From the NCBI GenBank assembly GCA_025464645.1, contig JAODGF010000038.1, positions 1-9,700 of the forward strand: DNA of 9,700 nt, read 5' to 3'. A program made the translations under genes and the position numbers. This document shows, piece by piece, positions 6,099-9,700 of this stretch (position 1 is its first letter; every line of letters starts with the position of its first letter). Origin of the DNA: Methanosarcinales archaeon. Its GTDB lineage: Archaea; Halobacteriota; Syntropharchaeia; Alkanophagales; Methanospirareceae. Under the pieces are notes generated by a model that made no database searches, was not told the DNA's origin, and saw only the letters and a list, made by a program, of their open reading frames with translations.

Positions 6099-7238
6099 TT
6101 ACCAATATTCTTTCCTTTTTCTCATTATCAAGTAGAGGAACAACGGAACGCCCATGAAGGATGTAATCAAACCTACCGGGAGAATTACAGGTGCGACGAT
6201 TGTTCTTGCAATGGTATCCGCGCCAAGCAAAAGAGCGGCACCGAAAAGACCCGATGCCGGAATTAAATATCTGTTATCTCCACCGATGACCATTCTGCAC
6301 ATATGCGGAGAAACCAATCCGATAAATCCGATGGTTCCCGTGAAACATATAATACCCGCAGTTACAAGAGAAGCGAGTACGAAGCACACTATCCTTGTCT
6401 GCTCGACATTTACACCCAGGCTTTTCGCGCGCTCATCTCCTACACCCAGTGCATTCAAGTCCCATGATTTTAGCATGATAAGTGGGATACAGAAGGCAAT
6501 GATGACGGACATGAGAGAAAGCTTATCCCATGAAGCTCTTCCAAGACTCCCAAACATCCAGAATACCACCTCCTTCACCGCCTCCGCTTCTCCAAAATAT
6601 TGCAAAATCCCTGTCATTGCAGAGAATAAATACATTAATGCAATACCTGCTAAAATCATTGTCTCCGGTGTTGCACTCTTATATCGCGATAGACCATAGA
6701 TAATAAAAGAAGAGAGTAAAGCGAAGACGAACGCATTTACTATTATTATATATTTGCCGGTGACAAAACCTGCACCTAAAATGATGGCAAGAGTAGCGCC
6801 AAAACTCGCAGCAGAAGCAATTCCCAGGGTGTAAGGGCTTGCCAGTGGATTTCTCACAACTCCTTGCATTGTTGTACCCGCAATTGCGAGCCCTATTCCC
6901 GCAAGGATGCCCATTATGATTCGCGGTAACCTTAATCCCCAAATAATTATCTCTTCAGTTGTAAAATACGTCTGGTAAAATTCCTTAAAGCCATGAGACA
7001 TGATAAAACCTGCATTATGAAAAATCTCAGGAATACCATGCCATATTATTGAATATACCGCAATGACTGAGATTGGGAAAGAGCCAAGTGTTGCCGCTAC
7101 GCCTGCGATAATAAAAATTAAGACGAGAGAAGAAAGAATAAAAATGATTTTCCTTCCGATAAACTTCTTGTACCGCGCTTTTATTTCTGCTCTCTTTTCC
7201 ATTCCAGTTTTTGTTTCCGCGCTTGATGCCATTTTCAT
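6099..7238 (-). CDS. ABC transporter permease, BtuC/FecCD family
   Basis: Membrane subunit that forms the import channel with the ATPase encoded next. The 379 aa are a little longer than the common 330-350 because of a charged N-terminal tail of about 30 residues before the first membrane helix (31-53). Family motifs include GLRLPRI (101-107), GTTMQGVVRNPLASPYTLGI (121-140), MFGSLGRASWD (228-238), GVGDERAKSLGV (265-276), TGTIGFIGLVSPHMCR (300-315) and LPVGLITSFMGVPLFLYLI (353-371). About ten hydrophobic helices can be seen. The ATG at 7238 overlaps the chelatase stop as ATGA; the second in-frame ATG, two codons later, is a possible alternative. The substrate could be an iron chelate, haem, corrinoid or another metal complex. 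Confidence 0.93.
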   Translation of the reverse strand: MKMASSAETKTGMEKRAEIKARYKKFIGRKIIFILSSLVLIFIIAGVAATLGSFPISVIAVYSIIWHGIPEIFHNAGFIMSHGFKEFYQTYFTTEEIIIWGLRLPRIIMGILAGIGLAIAGTTMQGVVRNPLASPYTLGIASAASFGATLAIILGAGFVTGKYIIIVNAFVFALLSSFIIYGLSRYKSATPETMILAGIALMYLFSAMTGILQYFGEAEAVKEVVFWMFGSLGRASWDKLSLMSVIIAFCIPLIMLKSWDLNALGVGDERAKSLGVNVEQTRIVCFVLASLVTAGIICFTGTIGFIGLVSPHMCRMVIGGDNRYLIPASGLFGAALLLGADTIARTIVAPVILPVGLITSFMGVPLFLYLIMRKRKEYW

Positions 7239-9340
7239 CCCTGAGCTGCCTGTAAACTACTCAATAACTCCCGTTCTCGTTCCTGAATAACAATATCATG
7301 CACTGCCTGCGATGTTAAATCTGCGATAGGATAATATTTTCCTCTCGAATAGCTTGCTATCTGTCTGCAATAACCAAGCTGCATCTGTATGAACGATTTG
7401 CTAACTACCTCGGTATCAATCACAATCACATGTACACCCTTAGCACGTGCCTGCTCAGCGAGTGTCACCAATTCCTTCTCAATCTCTTTATTTCCTGAAC
7501 CTGATGAAACATTTGCACGACCGTCAGAGATTAACAGCAGAACAGGTATCGCCCCTTCATCCCTCTGCTTTTCATTCAGCAGAAGATTCAATCCCTTTTC
7601 CAGACCCGCGGCTAACGGTGTTCTGCCTCCAGTTGGGAGTTCCTTTAACCGCTCAACTGCTAAATCTATGCTTGAGCACAGTGGAAGCAGGGTATCTGCC
7701 TGGTTACCTCTAAACGCAACCATTCCTACCTTATCTCTTTGTTGGTACGAATCCAGCAATAAAGATAGAACAGCACCTTTTGCACTCTCCATCCTTCGAT
7801 TCGCACCCATTGACCCTGAGGCATCCACCACGAACATCGTTGCCGTAGATACTTTCCCTACTCGAATCTTCTCTCGAATATCTCCTGTTTTTATCATCAC
7901 CGCTAAATCAGACTCATGTTTTCTCTCCTTCTGATAAGGTGCTGCTGTACGTATCGTAGCATCAAGAGCAACATCCTTTATCTCTCCTTTTGGGAATCCA
8001 GAACGCACGTACTTCCCGTTATTGCGAAGAGAGAGAGTAGGAACTCTTCTGCCGGAAATCTTCCTGCGATATGTTCTATCCTTCTTCTGTTTTTGTCTTA
8101 CTGCTCTTGTATCAATCGGGTCGCCGATATTAAAAACAGATTCTTTTTGCAGTTCTTTTACATTGTCTTCATGGTGGTCATCTTGACCTTTTAGATTTTT
8201 GCCGAGGTGCTCATTTTTATGCTTGTGTTCTCTTTTCTCTTCCCTTTCTTTCCTCTGCTCTTGCTGTTGCTTATTCTCTTCTTTCTTTTCCTCATGCTGC
8301 TTTTTTGTGTCGGACATCGTCTCATCGAGTTTTTCAGTATCTAAGCTCGGTGGTTCAAATGGTTTCCTGCGCATTCTGTGCGGAAGAGCTAATTCCATCG
8401 CCTCTTTTATGTCCTCAAAAGTGACTTTTTTTCTGCCATCAAGTGCGGCAATCGTTTTTGCTGTTCTATCTATAACGATTTCAGCGCGGTGTGTTCTGAC
8501 GCCGAGTTTAATGCACGTATCTGCTGCCAGTTTCAACAAGTCATCGCTGATCTCCACCTCATTAACTATCTGTTTCGCATGCACGATTTTCTCTCTTAAC
8601 TCTTTCTGTTTCCCCTCAAACTTTTTCCTGAACTCTTCCGGGTCTCGTTCAAAGCTGCCTACAAGTTTTACTATTTCTACCCTCTTATCTGCGTCGTCTA
8701 TACTTTCTACACTTGCTTGCAGCCCAAATCTATCTAAAAGTTGAGGTCTGAGCTCACCCTCCTCAGGATTCATTGTTCCAACAAGGATGAATTTAGAGGG
8801 ATGAGAAACCGAGACTCCTTCTCGCTCGACTACGTTTATTGACATCGCTGCCGAGTCTAAAATAACATCGGCAACGTGGTCATCTAAAAGATTTACCTCG
8901 TCAATGTAAAGAATACCTCTATTTGCAGCCGCCAATATCCCTGGCTCCAGCGCCTTTATTCCTTCTTTTATCGCCTTTTCAACGTCTATGGAGCCCACGA
9001 CCCGGTCCTCGGTTGCACCTAACGGAAGGTCCACGACCCACATCCTTCGCTTCGCAACTTCCAGTTTTTCTCCATTCGTTTTCTTAACATAGCACAGGTC
9101 GCACATCTCCCTCCCGTCATAAGGGTTGCAGTTGAACGGACAGCCGTTAACCACTTCGATTTCTGGTAACAGTTCTGCAAGTGCACGAACAGCGGTGGAC
9201 TTCGCAGTCCCTTTTTCTCCCCTTATAAGCACTCCGCCTATACGTGGGTTAATGGCATTCAAAATAAGCGCCTTCTTCATCTTCTCCTGCCCGACAATTG
9301 CCGTGAAAGGCAGTATAGCTCTTCTAATGTGGTGTGGCAT
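7235..9340 (-). CDS. Fused ChlI-ChlD type chelatase subunit (AAA+ ATPase plus VWA domain)
   Basis: Predicted ATP-driven motor that works with a large CobN/BchH-type subunit to insert a divalent metal into a tetrapyrrole. The 701 aa comprise an AAA+ ChlI-like domain (about 1-330), a highly charged linker (about 340-400) and a C-terminal VWA domain (about 498-690). Walker A is GEKGTAKST (41-49), Walker B ILYIDEVNLLDD (143-154), sensor 1 GTMNPEEGELRPQLLDRFG (188-206). Cysteines C67, C71, C80 and C83 form a cluster between Walker A and B. The MIDAS metal site is DASGSMG (506-512) with T574 in GGRTPLAAGL and D606 in ISDGRAN. The metal (Co, Mg, Ni or other) cannot be deduced. It is the first gene after a strong promoter, overlaps the permease gene by 4 nt, and follows a binding-protein gene. 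No partner large subunit is in the window. Confidence 0.9.
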   Translation of the reverse strand: MPHHIRRAILPFTAIVGQEKMKKALILNAINPRIGGVLIRGEKGTAKSTAVRALAELLPEIEVVNGCPFNCNPYDGREMCDLCYVKKTNGEKLEVAKRRMWVVDLPLGATEDRVVGSIDVEKAIKEGIKALEPGILAAANRGILYIDEVNLLDDHVADVILDSAAMSINVVEREGVSVSHPSKFILVGTMNPEEGELRPQLLDRFGLQASVESIDDADKRVEIVKLVGSFERDPEEFRKKFEGKQKELREKIVHAKQIVNEVEISDDLLKLAADTCIKLGVRTHRAEIVIDRTAKTIAALDGRKKVTFEDIKEAMELALPHRMRRKPFEPPSLDTEKLDETMSDTKKQHEEKKEENKQQQEQRKEREEKREHKHKNEHLGKNLKGQDDHHEDNVKELQKESVFNIGDPIDTRAVRQKQKKDRTYRRKISGRRVPTLSLRNNGKYVRSGFPKGEIKDVALDATIRTAAPYQKERKHESDLAVMIKTGDIREKIRVGKVSTATMFVVDASGSMGANRRMESAKGAVLSLLLDSYQQRDKVGMVAFRGNQADTLLPLCSSIDLAVERLKELPTGGRTPLAAGLEKGLNLLLNEKQRDEGAIPVLLLISDGRANVSSGSGNKEIEKELVTLAEQARAKGVHVIVIDTEVVSKSFIQMQLGYCRQIASYSRGKYYPIADLTSQAVHDIVIQERERELLSSLQAAQG

Positions 9341-9408
9341 TTTATTATCTTTTTTCTTTATTCTACTCTTTTATTTGTAAATATCTTAAATAATAGGATA
9401 ATATTGAT

Positions 9409-9424
9409 GTATATAAGTTTTTTT
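9409..9424 (-). promoter_or_regulatory. BRE/TATA promoter of the chelatase-importer operon
   Basis: On the minus strand an A-run (BRE-like) is followed by CTTATATAC, one of the best archaeal box A matches in the window. A transcript start about 25 nt downstream (near 9388) leaves a leader of about 48 nt before the ATG at 9340. There is no strong SD in front of that ATG. Confidence 0.6.
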
Positions 9425-9463
9425 ATAATTGATTTAAGTCTCTCTAAAAAGTTGAATTTGTCG

Positions 9464-9486
9464 TTTTTTTTTTAAAAAAATAAAAT
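9464..9486 (-). terminator. T-run terminator after the substrate-binding protein gene
   Basis: Directly after the stop codon at 9489 the minus strand reads a TTTTA tract followed by seven consecutive T and then a long A-run. This is an archaeal-type U-tract terminator that can also fold as a T/A hairpin. It separates the binding-protein gene from the downstream promoter. Confidence 0.5.
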
Positions 9487-9488
9487 TT

Positions 9489-9700
9489 CTAAATTGTTAG
9501 TAATACTATTATGACTTTATTCATGTATTCCTGATGCATCGCATCCACGTCTAAATCAGCGAACAATTTTGGATAGAACCACCTTGCGATATATGCGAGT
9601 CCAACAGGAAGTTGCGGGGCAAATATGATGCTATCGTTTATCACTCCTGATACTCTCTCATCTATCTCGTCAACATATTCCTCATACCACTCGAGATATT
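9489..9700 (-). CDS. C-terminal part of an ABC substrate-binding protein, iron/cobalamin type
   Basis: The last 69 codons of a leftward gene that continues beyond the right edge. The fragment contains SIIFAPQLPVGLAYIARWFYPKLF and DLDVDAMHQEY. The P-x-x-P-x-G-L-x-Y/W-x-A-x-W-x-Y-P-x-L-F and H-Q-E-Y patterns are typical of the last domain of extracytoplasmic binding proteins for iron chelates and corrinoids. It would present the substrate to the permease encoded downstream. Relatives usually continue some 15-25 residues past HQEY with a G-V-F/Y-x-Y-P type ending. Here the protein stops after a short hydrophobic stretch (VIIVLLTI), so the C-terminus is divergent or truncated. A promoter and terminator separate it from the downstream operon. 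Confidence 0.75.
   Translation of the reverse strand, partial: YLEWYEEYVDEIDERVSGVINDSIIFAPQLPVGLAYIARWFYPKLFADLDVDAMHQEYMNKVIIVLLTI

Larger units (their letters stand above)
9341..9488. other. Intergenic regulatory region between binding-protein and chelatase genes
   Basis: Very AT-rich, 148 nt. It contains the T-run terminator and the box A promoter and nothing else that I can identify. I found no clear palindromic metal-regulator operator or riboswitch fold. Confidence 0.5.

Noticed and set aside
6154..6699. 181-codon plus-strand frame opposite the permease
   Set aside because: Antisense to strongly conserved permease motifs; unlikely to be coding.
8199..8744. Cys/Ser/Phe-rich plus-strand frame opposite the chelatase
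   Set aside because: It is the complement of the Lys/Glu linker and AAA+ domain codons; low complexity explains its openness.

Overview
The window reads as chromosomal DNA of an archaeon. The evidence is an archaeal-type leucyl-tRNA synthetase, AT-rich TATA/BRE-like promoters about 25 nt upstream of inferred transcript starts, Shine-Dalgarno sites matching an archaeal anti-SD (AGAGGT/GAGGT) and several nearly leaderless genes. A metal-chelatase/ABC-importer operon and an IS4-like transposase relic suggest a methanogen-related euryarchaeon, possibly an anaerobic methane oxidiser. That last placement is an impression, not a demonstrated fact.

Layout from left to right. (1) Positions 1-350: a minus-strand promoter and two small overlapping ORFs, the second running off the left edge. 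They look like an uncharacterised small gene pair, possibly related to toxin-antitoxin modules. (2) 395-3232 (-): leuS, with a candidate terminator (hairpin plus T-run) downstream at 340-363. Its editing domain carries an in-frame insertion made of four copies of a 7-bp repeat. (3) 3233-3691: 459 nt with the leuS promoter, a decayed transposase fragment on the minus strand and the promoter of the next gene. (4) 3692-4084 (+): an unrecognised 130-aa protein. (5) 4144-5313 (+): argG, argininosuccinate synthase. (6) 5303-9700 (-): an importer/chelatase locus read leftwards. It holds the C-terminal end of a metal-type substrate-binding protein (9489-9700), a T-run terminator and TATA promoter, a fused ChlI-ChlD type AAA+/VWA chelatase subunit (701 aa), a BtuC/FecD-type permease and a BtuD/FecE-type ATPase.

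The last three genes are tightly packed (4-nt ATGA overlap, then a 1-nt gap), so they are very probably co-translated. The ATPase gene meets argG tail to tail with an 11-bp overlap. Together the locus suggests uptake of a metal, metal chelate or corrinoid/haem-like compound coupled to an ATP-driven tetrapyrrole metallation machine. The large catalytic subunit (CobN/BchH type) is not in the window. I see no wholly new system. The most unusual signals are the heptamer microsatellite inside leuS, the chelatase-importer coupling, and the small gene pair at the left edge.
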